Shown piece after piece: positions 36,901 to 47,900 of a stretch of 64,000 bases of DNA; positions within the stretch are counted from its first letter, which is position 1; each line of letters starts with the position of its first letter. The position numbers were made by a program, and so were the translations under genes. Source of the DNA: Cliona cf. orientalis (Eukaryota > Porifera > Demospongiae > Clionaida > Clionaidae); contig OZ005692.1 in NCBI GenBank assembly GCA_963930775.1, positions 6,868,135 through 6,932,134 of the forward strand, written 5' to 3'. The notes beneath the pieces were generated by a model that saw only the letters and a list, made by a program, of their open reading frames with translations, was not told the origin of the DNA and made no database searches.

Positions 36901-39900
36901 TCCCCAGTTTAGAAAGTGATTGGCTAATGTTACATGCTTGTCAAAACTGGTGCTCAATGAATTGTGCCTGCTCACTCGGGCTCTAACTGATACAGGTATC
37001 AATTAATTCTCATTGTATATTTAATTAGCTGTCCACATGTAACGGAGAAGTGGTGGGAATATCAGCCGTGCCTGTACAAGCACTCATCCCATTCATCCTT
37101 ATGCATCTGTGGTTGCATACACGTAGTATCAGCATGGATATTGAATAGGAATGTTTCTTGTGCAGAGTATCAGTGTGGGGTTATCAATTATTATTACTGG
37201 TACTTCAGGAGAGGGGGAATCAGACATGTTCCAATACTGGAGTACTATTCTCTTATGTACACTATAAATTTTATGGAGGAAAATTAACGTTAGAGAGAGG
37301 AAATCTCTCTGCTCCACATCATCTAAATTTACTAGTAGAGTACATGTAGGTGCCTCTCTCACTCCAGGTTAATTGAAGCTATTGTGTTGGTTGATGATAT
37401 AAGCAACACACAGGAGGTAGTTCTATAGTGGGGTACACTCTAGGAGCATTTGGGTATGGTCAGTCTGTCTGTCTGTCTGTCTGCCTCTGACTGGCTTGGT
37501 GACTGGTTGGTACTATAGTACCATTGTAATCAAGTTTACCTCCAACTGTATCCCATTGCCTTCCTCCTCCCTCCCTCCCTCACTGAATGGCTGTCCCACA
37601 TCAGAGGCAACAACACTAATAATATTATTGTTTTAGGCAGCTGACTAATTAATTCACTGCTACTCTAGCGGTGTTGGGGAATGTGCACCTATCTTCCCTT
37701 CTCCCTTTCCCCTCCCTCTGCCAAGTCCATCCAGCCACTCTCTAACTGCATACATGTACATGGACAAGTACATGTGTGCTAAATAACATGCACGACTACA
37801 ACCCACGTCGATTCTAGTGTGCATGCTAACTGGTTATCAGTGCATACTAGGCTGCACAGTAAATGAAGAGAATACTCTTAGCACTCTTGCACGTACACAT
37901 TTGTAATCACTTGCTATACAAATATTGTTCTGTCCCTTAAAAAAGAAATTCCTGGAAACTACCCAAACAGAGTTTGCTGGAGGTGTGTTGGATGGTTATC
38001 ATAAACTAGGTATAATGGTTTGCATAACACTCTTACTAAACTAAACAATGTTTGGTGTCCTGGTTGTTTTGTGTATGATTTTGGTGTGGTGAGTTGATCA
38101 CATCAGTCAGCTTGGCTTAGTGGGACATCACCGAGTGAAGCCATTTATATGCAGCTATAGATGTTAAGAAAATGTGCTTTTTCTCTCTAGTATGTGCTCC
38201 ATATACCGTATAGTGGGAACATTCAAGAGAGAAACTTTCGCAGAATACTAAATTAATGATATAACTATGTGGGTACATGGGGTGTGCCTAAATGTTTTGG
38301 AAAAAACTTTCGCAGGTGGCTCTCAAGCCATGATATTCATGAAAGTTCTCTCCCTCGAAAGTTTCCCACTGTACAGTATTACAGTAGAGCTCTACCTAGA
38401 TGTACACTGTGCCTCAAGGCTGTAGAGAATGGGAACAAGTTTCCCCGTTTGTGGATGACCCTTTGAATTTCTCTGCAATCACTTGGACATACGACTTCCT
38501 CATCTGCTAACAAATTGCGTTGTTCTTGGCTGCTCTCTTCCTGTCGCCACATAATGAAAACTGACAGTTGCCGTGTTTTACCAGGCCTTTTCATGCCCTG
38601 TTAGAAACATTCTTGTGTGGAGCAGTCTCCATCGACTAGTACAAAATCAGCATACTGTACAATATCTATAATAATATGCAGTATGATAATATATATAATA
38701 CATAGTATATGTACATGTATATGTGTGCGTTCCCTCCAGCATACTAGCCACATGAGGTTCTCTATCCAGTAGTGTCACAGTGGCTAGACTCGCTTGGTTG
38801 ATTTATCGAGACAACTGTCTCGTACTTGTGGTTTTCTTTGACTATCAGTGCTACCCCATACACTAGCACTCTGGGTGCCTTTGTATACTTCCTCAACTAA
38901 TTAAACCTTTGTCTGTGTGTCAGGAAGTGAATTTAATTGGCTGTGTGTCATAACAATAATATTGTACTGTCTTTTGCAGTGTAACTGCAGTAATAGTGCA
39001 TCTCTGGTTTTGCATGGATACCCATGTGCCGTATGGGTATGTGTTTATTGGGGCTGTGTTATCCGTCCTGCGTGTAGCCCTAGTCTGTATGGAAGGGGTA
39101 ATTAGTTCTGATTACATTGTGTCTTTGACATTCTTGGAAATGTTGTAATGTCAGTTTGTTGCATAATATTTTGCATTTACGGCACTTTTGTTGAAAAGTG
39201 TGAATCGATTATGCAATGTTCTATTTCCATTAATGGTACACATAATGATGTAATTGCTAGTTTTAGGCACATATTGGGTAATTAGATTTGATTATGAGAT
39301 TCTTGCTCTCATCATAAGCTAAATATAATTTTTATCGAGGGCCTCTCTGACAGCCACTATTCTCTTTGCTCTTATAGCTGACCGTCTGTTGTATTGAAGT
39401 TTGTATGAGGTTGTGCTCTCGAAAGCAACCTGCTCCAAAGTCAGAAACAAAAGAGAAAGGTGAATTATTAACTCTTGTACTAAAGTGTGGTTATGCTCCA
39501 TGTCATTGTGTGATCGCCTGGTTGGTCTGAGAAGGTTTCATCTCAATAGGATCTACCCAATTAGTGTGAACTGATTATGCAGAAGACTGTATACATGTAC
39601 ATGTGTATCCCTTTAGACCTTCATATAGACATGCGTGTACATGCATGTGATTATGTAATACTTACCACATTTCTCTGTAATTGGCATATTACTGGATTAA
39701 CCTTGTCCCCAGCCCCTCTCTCCCAGCTTTGCAGTGTTCAGTGTGAAAAGCTGGGGTTGGGTCTGGGGATGAGGCTAAACTTACACGCCATAATTACATA
39801 ATGATAAATAATATTATGATTATGGCATCTTTAGAAGGGGATGTCCACAAAGAGATCAAGACAAAGGATGAGGTCAAACCGAAAGAGGAGGAGAAGAAGA

Positions 39901-39998
39901 AGGAGAAGGGCAGCGGTGGTGGGGGTGGTGGGGGGACAGAGGGATCCTCCGCAAGGAAGAGGAAGAAAGACAAGAAACAGGTACGTGTACAAACGTAG
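21971..39998 (+). CDS. TMX1: thioredoxin-related transmembrane protein, TMX1-type
   Basis: Exons are 21971-22137, 22324-22445, 23145-23190, 23999-24127, 24407-24554, 39378-39459 and 39835-39998. They close exactly in frame to 286 codons (285 residues), close to the 280 of human TMX1. In order: signal peptide (LQAVLCLVLLLGG), thioredoxin fold with DITTENFPNVLEGEWMIEF and active site APWCPAC (Cys61, Cys64), LSGQFMVTHLPTIF with the cis-Pro, one transmembrane helix (about 185-212), juxtamembrane cysteines (CCIEVCMRLC) and a Lys/Glu-rich tail with a poly-Gly run. TMX1 is an ER-membrane oxidoreductase; in mammals juxtamembrane cysteines are palmitoylated. The last two exons were placed by phase (0, then 1) and by family layout. 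ATG at 21980 is an alternative start. ATTAAA near 40172 may be the poly(A) signal. Confidence 0.85.
22815..22916. mobile_element. ~100-bp miniature foldback element in TMX1 intron 2
   Basis: The ends TACCATATAGCAGGAAAC and the complement of gtttcccgctatatagta form inverted arms that continue into a GAGAAAA/TTTTCTC stem. The same family appears at 38203-38380. Confidence 0.75.
23321..23548. mobile_element. 228-bp MITE, Harbinger-like (TTA target duplication)
   Basis: Terminal inverted repeats of about 33 bp begin GGCCATATAAAATAAC on the left and end GTTATTTTATATATGGCC on the right. TTA flanks both sides (23318-23320, 23549-23551). It lies in TMX1 intron 3. No transposase is present. Confidence 0.85.
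24627..24956. mobile_element. foldback element with CCCACCCCCAAA arms
   Basis: The left arm (24635-24674: tagatcccacccccaaaagg, aggaaagggtctggta) is matched in reverse by 24908-24950 (taccagaccctttcg, tcctttgggggtggggtctg). The centre holds no gene. The arms are about 40 bp with a few mismatches. Confidence 0.75.
24957..25544. mobile_element. 588-bp foldback element with GGCGCC subrepeats
   Basis: The outer ends (cgtatactttctaatatagg and the complement of cctatattagaacatatacg) are inverted. Inside, ggcgcctaaattag-type and aattagaaccgaaaaa motifs recur near both ends. It abuts the previous element directly. Confidence 0.75.
25548..25968 (+). repeat. direct repeats around C-rich DNA
   Basis: GCAGATACATGCACTGATTG, followed by gtaatggtcgtc, at 25548-25582 recurs as gcagatgcacgcattggttg, gtaatggtcgtc at 25931-25964. 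Between them lies a C-run (25662-25690) and a second C-run near 25880. Confidence 0.6.
27482..27508 (+). repeat. (CA)n microsatellite
   Basis: A run of acacacac with one interruption lies in the large TMX1 intron. A (GT)n run of similar length is at 31432-31460. Confidence 0.9.
28001..28192. mobile_element. 192-bp foldback element with TTTTCG arms
   Basis: The left end taccgtagatctggaaattt (then tcgtg) is matched in reverse by aaatttccagatttacgata. Internal copies of aattttcgt and acgaaaat add stems. The flanks allow a TA target duplication, which would fit Tc1/mariner-type MITEs, but this is not certain. Confidence 0.7.
34437..34552 (+). repeat. CCCT/CCTC-rich pyrimidine tract
   Basis: More than 100 bases are nearly all C and T, with ccctccctccctcc subrepeats. 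The complementary purine type, a GA/GGGA tract, is at 36258-36336. Confidence 0.85.
36258..36336 (+). repeat. (GA)n / (GGGA)n purine tract
   Basis: About 80 bases of gagagaga and gggagggaggga lie in the large TMX1 intron. Confidence 0.9.
38203..38380. mobile_element. foldback element of the TATAGTGGGAAC family
   Basis: The left end taccgtatagtgggaac is matched in reverse by gtttcccactgtacagta. Inside, aaactttcgca and cctcgaaagtttccc repeat the arm motif. It resembles the smaller element at 22815-22916 in TMX1 intron 2. Confidence 0.65.
39697..39777. mobile_element. short foldback element before the last TMX1 exon
   Basis: The segment taaccttgtccccagcccct...cccagcttt is matched in reverse by aaagctggggttgggtctgg...ggatgaggcta. 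The hairpin mimics a minus-strand exon with a gtaagt donor, but the stem explains the open frame better. Confidence 0.55.
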
Positions 39999-42900
39999 GC
40001 AGTCTAGTCCCCATGCTGGCCACTCCCATGCTTTCAATGTTATATGCTGAAAAGGGTAGAGGAGCCTGAGAATGAGGCTATGCGTATGTATGTGTGAGTG
40101 CTTACCCAGTTCAGTGGTCTCCATAGAATTTCTCTAAGGTGAAGTAGGAATTAGGATATAATTTGCAAACACATTAAAATCTTTAAGCTCCACCCACGTG
40201 AAGCTCAAAGGTATTTGCGTTAATTCTGAAGATCCATGCTTAAATTAAGTGCATTCTGTGGAGAATACTGCACTTGTTAAGCCACTGTGTGTCAGCTGCT
40301 ACTGTTTATCTTTTCTGGATCTCATTTCATCCTCTTCTTGATCTTTTACCATTTGAATGGAAATTGAATTAATGTTTTGACGGTGCTGATTAAATTTTGA
40401 GGTTTTACGTATGTTAATTTTTTGTGTGGAGGAGTGTTTTTGCACATTAGTGGCAGGCAGTCAGCCAGACGGCAGGCAGGCAGGCTGTATGGGGAGGGAG
40501 TGAACAGCTAGCGACAATTCCTACGTCAATTAAAGGTAAAAACGTGTACATCTGATTTAATTGTGACCCTCTCTAGTCTGTTTTGGTGGGCCAGGGAAAA
40601 TACGATAGAGCCACTTAAGACTTGCACTGTGGACTCTCTTGGGTGATATCACTCAAACCGATTAAACATCATCAGACGACATACAATAGCTGATTGTATG
40701 TCGTGGACCACACTGAGTTGCTTTACTGGGGTGGTGGAGGAGGGGGAATGTGTGCGTTGCTTCTCTTCTCTCCTTCTCTCCCACTCCCTGCTTCGTCCTT
40801 TGCCTTTGGTAAGATGATAGTGACCATTAAGACATCTTAGAGTTCTGGTTTCTTTGTTGAGTGTGGAGTAGGGTGTCGTTAGTTGTCCCGGGCGATGCTT
40901 AATTTGCTGTGTGCATGAACAGTAGTTTCAACTCCCCAGCTGTTTGGTATCTAATCATGTGTCTGTGAAGTTGGCCGTGTAGGGGGATTATTTCACCAAT
41001 CGGTGATGCATGAATTTGAATTAGTGTGGACAGCGGTGAGCCTGTGTGCTGAAGTTCGGTAAAATACGTGATACTGTCATTAATATCTATATATACATGT
41101 ACATCTAATTTTAGTATTGTATGAGCAATAGCAGATACATGTATAATTTGTTACTTTTCTACTCAAATTTTTATAATATTATTATGCTTCGACCATTTTG
41201 TACTAAATTCAATAAGACTGACTCATTTAGCTGCACGTACATGTACATGATATATAATGTCATTATTATACTAAAGTAGCTATTTATATGCTATGATTTT
41301 ATCATCTTAACAAGATTTACGTCAACAACTTTATCAATTTGAAATCGAGCTGATTTTCAGGGTGGAATATCTTAAGGCACAGTCAAAGGTGTTGCTGTCT
41401 TTTTCTTGCTCTTATGGTCTCTCGGTGGTCACTTGCTTGATATCCCATTGATACTATGTCCTTCCAATTTGTCTCTGGCCAGGAAATTGCCACAATACAC
41501 TTACTGCATTCTTTTGCCTTGGTAGTTAGTGCTCTTTTAGTGCAAATAACAAAATTAATAGGAAAAATTTACTGGAGTACTGATGCATGGATTTAAATTT
41601 TGCAATTCAGTACGGTATTACCATGTATATGCATATGTATGAGAGTAAGTAATAATATTTGTTTTGGTGGTTGCGAAGGTAGACTGCCAAAGTGCCAAAT
41701 TTAATTCCTCGCCAAAGTTGCCGATTGTGCAATATGTTTGCCTTGCAGTCTTAAGTGCAAACAAAATACGTATTTCCAATCTTACATGTAATAAAAAATA
41801 ACTGAAATACTCCATCAGGCTGGTGTCAGCAGTAATATGTAGGCTCATACTGAGCTTCCTTTTGGGATTGACTTAGTCCTACCTGACCTGTGTACATACC
41901 TAGATGTATTCTGTGGAATTCTTTCTTAGAAATGCTGGATTAATTGAGGCTGGATGGACATGTGTGTGTGTGCCTCTGACCACAGAAGGAGAAGGAAGTG
42001 TTGGACATGGAGGAAACAAGGGAAGGCTACTGCCTGGCGACTTTCAAGTAGTAGTTCTAGCCTGTGTAATTTTGTGTGGGAGTGATTGGTGGACTAGTTA
42101 AAGCAAGGAAGTTTGCCATAGCTAGTGGCTGTAGTCTCATTGACCAGAACAGAGCTGCGCAAAGGAGTAGTCTGCCATGGGTCAGCGAGACTACTAATGG
42201 CTGTTGCCCTGTTGACTTGAGAGTAGATATGTCTCTCTCCATGGCTGCATTATATTGTGAAGATATACATTTATGTGCATGAACCAGCTTGTGGAGTAGC
42301 CTCAGTGCTAGGTAGCTGTAGAGTGCATGGGTCTTACAAAATGTAATTGTGGCATAACAATGTGCAGCCAAAAAGGAGGGGAAGGCTTTGTGATCAAAGG
42401 CATGGACCCTTACTATAACTTCCCATTTGCTCCACATCAAAGTGAAGATAAAGGTCAGTGTTTGGCAGCAAAGTGAAAGCAAAGAAAGGGTGATGTGGAC
42501 TGTGGTAGCTTGTGCTTTTAATGAGAGGGTGGATGCTCAGATCTTCTTCCTGAGAGGTTGGCCAGTGATGGACTACACTACAGTTGTGTGAGCAGCTAGT
42601 TAAATAGACATAGTGTTTAATCAGTTACTCAGAACACCTCCATTAATATTACATATCAGATATGTAGTAGGAAGTAAATTCGCAAAGTGTGTTGCATGGG
42701 ATTGAATATTGCACTTCATACTGCACCATTTATTCATGCGTAGTAGAGACAGCATTCTAAGCCTTCTTGTTTGGATAAATGAACATAATACCAATTACTT
42801 GAGTTGGATTGAGTAGCCATTCACTTCCTTATAACCTACTTGAGCAGGTCAGCACTGCATGTTTGGGAAATGGTTTACAAAAAATACCCTTCTGGAAACC

Positions 42901-43629
42901 CTTCAATGTTAGACTATATATGTATAATTCTATTATGACAAGGCATGACTTTTTAGATGCATCCCTACATCCAATTAACGACCACAACCTCCTGTGTAGC
43001 CCCTCCAATTAGTGTTGTGTGTTTGTGTGAGTGTTTGTGGCTGTGCGCTGTAGGGGGGAGTAGCTGGGGTTGTGGCTTTATTGGTTACCAACCAAATTGC
43101 TGGCATTCTTTCACGTACGTCGATCACATTTTGTTTTCCCTAAGTGTTTCCATGTAATTACGTATGCACATAATATACGTAAATGGCATCATACACGTGC
43201 CCGTGTGCATCATAATGTGTAAATGCATATCCCTGCAAGTGCTAATGTCAGGAGGTAGTGCACGAGAAGAACGAGAAATTCCGAAGTTACATATAGTCCT
43301 CTTATAATTTCTGTATGTCATCATATTGCCTGACTCGGCTTCATTGGAGTTGTGTGCTGTATGTCTTCCATCCATCCTTGAAGCAATCTACATGTACGTA
43401 CCATCAAGGGAACGTTATTCCGGGAACCTCTCTGAAAATTATTATTTTTATGCGTACAAAATGATCATGTGTTATGTGTGATATCTTTTTGAACACTGTG
43501 GTTTTCACTATCATCTGTGCTGCTGACTTCCTATTGCACTACTATGTCCACCAGCTGCACTATACACCATAATACTCTACTTCTGCCCACATTAAAAATA
43601 ATCGCACCTCAATTTCTTAGAAAATCCGA

Positions 43630-43990
43630 AAAAGCTCAGGTACCCTCTTACTAAAATCTCTAGGTACCGGTTAATGAACGCACGTTGCCAGCTGCACTAC
43701 TTCTGAGAAAGCCTGCAGTTATCAAGGCACCGACACTGTATACAGGCTCTAGGTAGCCTTCACCCATTATGCCAACTGCTAGTACAAGCCCTACTTCTAA
43801 GAAAACCAAGGCACCCTCGTATCACTATACAGGAGGCTCCAGGTACCCTTCACCCGTTGAACCAACTGCTAGTACAAACGCTACTTCTAAGAAGGCTTAC
43901 AGTTATCAAGGCTCCCTCATACCCCTGTATGTCTACCCTTCACCTATTACCTATACCTCTATGTATGCCAACTGCTATAATACTATTATA
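43630..43990 (+). repeat. 90-bp minisatellite with a 30-codon unit
   Basis: Landmarks recur at 90-bp steps: aggta(g/c)cc or gtctaccc then cttcacc at 43751, 43841 and 43931; agtacaa.c.ctacttctaag at 43781 and 43871. A more decayed copy starts near 43662. Copies share a reading frame (PTAST..TSKK..SY.Y.G.SRYPSP). The first full copy has TAG where the second has TAC (Tyr), and the decayed copy has further stops. Confidence 0.75.
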
Positions 43991-44871
43991 GTGCAGTGCT
44001 GCTTTCTGAGAAAGTAGCATGTGATTGTTAGCGGTGTTGTGTTTAGAGGTGGTGAACTGTTGGTGATGTATCTGGCCACAAGTTTGCAATACACAGTATT
44101 TGATATGGTCTTAATATGCTATTTCTCAAGATCGTGTATGTTGACTTACCCAAACAGGGGGTCCTTTTGGTGTCCTTTTGGTGACCTCTTTGTGCCAATA
44201 ATATTATAATATCAGTACCTTGCAACATGTGTTGCCTCGAGCTCCTGGCCAATGCAGCTAGGCTAAGCAGCCATGCAAGTGCTAACTTGGCAATCGAATG
44301 GTAATATCTCATCAAAGAACCTAGCTGCTCGGCCATTTTGTTATAGCTAGGCTACAGAAACGCTAAGAATTGAGTTTTAATTGGTGACTGTCGTCTGTTT
44401 GAAAGCTGACAGTTGAGGGACAGGCCAGGGTCATGGTGGATAATGAAGTGCCAGGTGCTTGGGGCAATTTGCTGCCTATTTGCTCGTTATTTGCTGTGAA
44501 ATCCTCAAGGCTTCATTGCCACAAATTGCTACAAAACCATTTCTACCTGCATGTATGTACATGCCTGTATGCTGGAATATAGTGTTGCATAATGTTATAT
44601 TCTAATCAGCCATTTGAGTAAACGCCATCCTTCATCGTCCAAAAACATCACACCATAGGACAAAATACGTTGCAAGAATCTGTAAATTTTGAATTTTACT
44701 TCAGTATGTGTATGTTCAGCAGGTTATATTTTGCTTGCATAATATTTTGTTTAATGGCAGCAAGATTTATAACTAGCATAGTTATTAAATGCACCGCTGG
44801 ACTCACCTATCATAAAATATTATTATGATCATATTATTCTCTAAATCTTATTTACCGCATGGTACACATAC

Positions 44872-44910
44872 CACCTTGTGATGTCACCACATTCCTCTTG
44901 ATCTTATCGC
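44872..44910 (-). other. weak candidate 39-bp minus-strand exon
   Basis: On the minus strand a strong pyrimidine tract and acceptor (ttttttctcttttag) precede 39 bases open in one frame (DKIKRNVVTSQG), followed by the donor gtatgt. I could not find partner exons, so it may be chance. Confidence 0.2.
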
Positions 44911-47900
44911 CTAAAAGAGAAAAAAATTCTATATTGCAATGAGGGTAATAAGTATGTGAATGTTGCCTCTTGTGGTGTCCTCTGCTCTGCTTTGAAACGT
45001 GTAGTATGCAGCAGTGAGTGCATGCATGTGCTGCAGTGAAGAAGGTTCAGTGGGAACGCCAGCTCTCACTGGCTTCTCACATACAAACACAACAGCTTTT
45101 GTGTGGTCACTGAACGCTACACCCATCAGCTCTCTCCGCCGGTGTGTACACCCATCAGCTTCGTTCGTGTGTGTGCAGTGCGCTAGGTTGTAGGTTATGT
45201 GAATAATGGAGATTAGTGTACTGATAGACACGATAATATTCTCTCCTGCTCTTAGTAGGTAATAAAGGATGAGATATAGTATAGTTGCAAGAATCTATAA
45301 ATAATTGTGAATTTTTCCTGTGTTCAGTTCTTAAAGTTTTGCGAAATGAGCCATAATAATACCTTCTGTAATATTAGTGGCAGAGACCTGTGGAATGCAG
45401 ATGTAAGGGGAGTTTAGCACCTAAGGAAAACAACTATCCTGATGCTGCAATGTGCATGACCACCAGTATTGCACTGCAGCTGTGGACATTACATAATAAT
45501 AAACATGCATCGTATTTGGGTGTACGTATATTGTTCTGAAAAGAAGTGGATTCCCAAATGTTTTAAATATCAACTAATTTATATCTCTAAATAAGGAACT
45601 TGATATGTTTTTCTTCTACTCTCTCCTAGTAACAGCAAGAGCCGTAACTATTGATTCATAAAATACAAGCTACACTGTATGTATAAGTGTATGATTTAAT
45701 TGTGTGGTTGCAGGAAATGAATTTTAAGGTCAAAGGCTTGTTTGCAGCCAGTGATTGGTGTTCTAGCTGGCGACATTTTGTGGTTTAGATGAGAGTGAGT
45801 ATGTGTGTGTATGAGTGTGTGTGGGGTGATGTTCCTGCAGCAGATTAATCACTCAATTACACAGTGCATTTGTACCAATTTCACAGCTCCCCGAGTTGCC
45901 TGCCTGAGCTGGGCTGCCTTGCCACTGCAAGACTGTATGTTTGATGCACATGTCATAATATTATTATTATATCCAGAGAACTATGTACATACGTATGTAT
46001 GTGTGGAGTAGCGTGTGGCTAGCGTGTGGCTAGAGTGTGGGAGTCTAATCGCACCAATTTTATATCAATTTGTTGTTCCTATGCGCTGCAAATCAAACAG
46101 TCCAGCGCACACACATTGACTGATCATCAATGTCTCCTCATCCAAACACAGTGCCTTTTGAGGGGGCCGGCCTGGATGCTAGCTATACTGTTATAGCTAG
46201 CACATAAATTAATGTCGTGCCGTATCCACTGGCTGGCTGGCTGCCACTTGCAAGGCTGTTCCCAAAGCTTTGTTGTACTGGAAAGTCACACACTCGACAG
46301 ATTTGCTCCATTAATGACACCATACACAGCAAGAGGAGGTCGTTTTCTCGATTCAATTTGTATTATTGGGCGTGTATGATTGAATTTGGTAGTGCCATGT
46401 TAAAATGCTGATCCAATCAAAATGTGATTTGTTGGTAAACTTTAAGATTCACTCAGTGCATTCCTTTTAATATAGCCAGGTATGTTTTATTAGTCCTTTC
46501 CTGTAACCATAATTTATGACGCAGCCCAGCCTGGAAGCTTTTCAGAGTTTCATAACGATAAAGCGATTAGCATTGAAGCAAATTAATTAGAAGCCTACTT
46601 CTTGAAGTCATGAAACTTTGCAAGTATTTACTGGTGTATTTATTGGATACACTGCACTATGTAGTAGCTTGCATGTGCAATATACCATAATTTTGTGGTT
46701 GCCATCTATGTTGTGTTGCAATAAAGACAACTACAAAAGAGCATACTGCCATACCTTTATTTTTAATTTTCTTTCAGACCTGTGCGTGATGTCATTTGCT
46801 AAGTTATAACAATCCGTTACATGAGTGATTAAGTTCATTGCTGTGCACCAGGAAGCTGCAGTGTGGCTCTGCCTTTTGTTCTCGCTCAGCAAAAGTTATT
46901 CAATGGTTTATTCTGCAGTGATACAAAATACGTCTATGCTGCAGGTGGATGGCAAGTATCAAATTTTAATGAGCTAGCCAGTTTCAGAGAAGCTAGCTGC
47001 AATGGGTTGGCCACCTGACGTCCTGTCGCTGCAGCCTCCAGTGAATGGAGTGTGTCGTATGCATAACTGCAGAGACAGGCATGCTTCTCTCCGTAGTCCT
47101 AGAAGTATCAGATTATCACTTCCTCACCTTAGCTTTAGTCCCTGTGCATTAACTGCAACAGAGTTTATTTTGTGCCCAGGCATATTATCTTTCAGTGCCC
47201 TAACTAGTTGTGTTTCACTCAAGACTCACACAATGTGGTATTGCTTTTCACGGTGGCATTGTCTTCTGCATACAGTAAGCCAGTGCTGGGGGCGTAAGGT
47301 TGTCGTTTTAGACAAACTAAGCTGCACCGTAGCCCAGTTTGAATTCTTGTGAATCACGCATGAGCCACTGTTTGTATACACGAGTATCGGTTTCTCATGG
47401 TAATAGGTGTTGATGTCCTTTTGGAAAGCCTAGACCCCAGCTTTGCGTGTCCATATGAAACTCACACCTTTGTGAACCGTGTGTAGCAACCTGATTTGTG
47501 CATATGTTTGTATTTAGGCGGCCGGCGGCTAGGCCTGTAATACAGTTGGGGCTGCTATATTATAATAACGAACTACCACCAGTGCATGTGGTAGAGTGTG
47601 GATGCTTTTGTGGTTAAGCTAGTGCTAGGGAGGTCGTCCCAGTGTGGGGCATGGTAGGAGTTTTGTGGCCGCTAATGGAATTGTGTTCGCTGTCAGGAGT
47701 GATGTGTGTGTGCACTCTTTCTCTTTGTACTGGTTTTCAGTTATGGTTGTAAAAAAATTAGGCTTTGTGGTTTAGTTCATGTCTCGTCAGAGTGTCTGTG
47801 TCCAAGCAAGCTACTTACATGACATTGTATGTCTGTACATCCCAAGACTCTCTTATCTCTGCTAAGGGAACATAATAGTATTATTATAATTATGGTAAAT

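Larger units (their letters stand above)
24555..39377 (+). other. 14.8-kb intron of TMX1
   Basis: The donor GGG|gtgagt at 24555 and the acceptor cttatag at 39377 enclose DNA in which I find no convincing exon. It holds several foldback elements, simple repeats and many TACATGTA palindromes. All other introns in the window are far shorter, except that in the right-edge gene. Confidence 0.65.
26120..41260. repeat. scattered TACATGTA / ACATGTACATGT palindromes
   Basis: Runs such as acatgtacatgtaca occur near 26131, 26171, 27042, 27319, 28448, 29876, 30749, 32697, 32829-32890, 33244, 37753, 38709, 39594, 41096 and 41238. They are almost absent from 6.6-20.5 kb. They are short tandem CATGTA repeats that read the same on both strands. 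Confidence 0.7.

Noticed and set aside
39663..39733. Apparent minus-strand exon with a gtaagt donor
   Set aside because: Most of it is one arm of a hairpin (39697-39777), so the open frame is better explained as part of a foldback element.
39801..39998. ORF starting with its own ATG, as a separate lysine-rich protein
   Set aside because: The acceptor ctttag at 39834 and phase 1 join it to the TMX1 exon at 39378-39459, giving the expected protein length.
42057..42482. 141-codon minus-strand ORF
   Set aside because: Same reasons; the composition looks like background with chance absence of stops.
47002..47352. 116-codon + strand ORF
   Set aside because: It has no recognised domain, low coding character and no good splice context.
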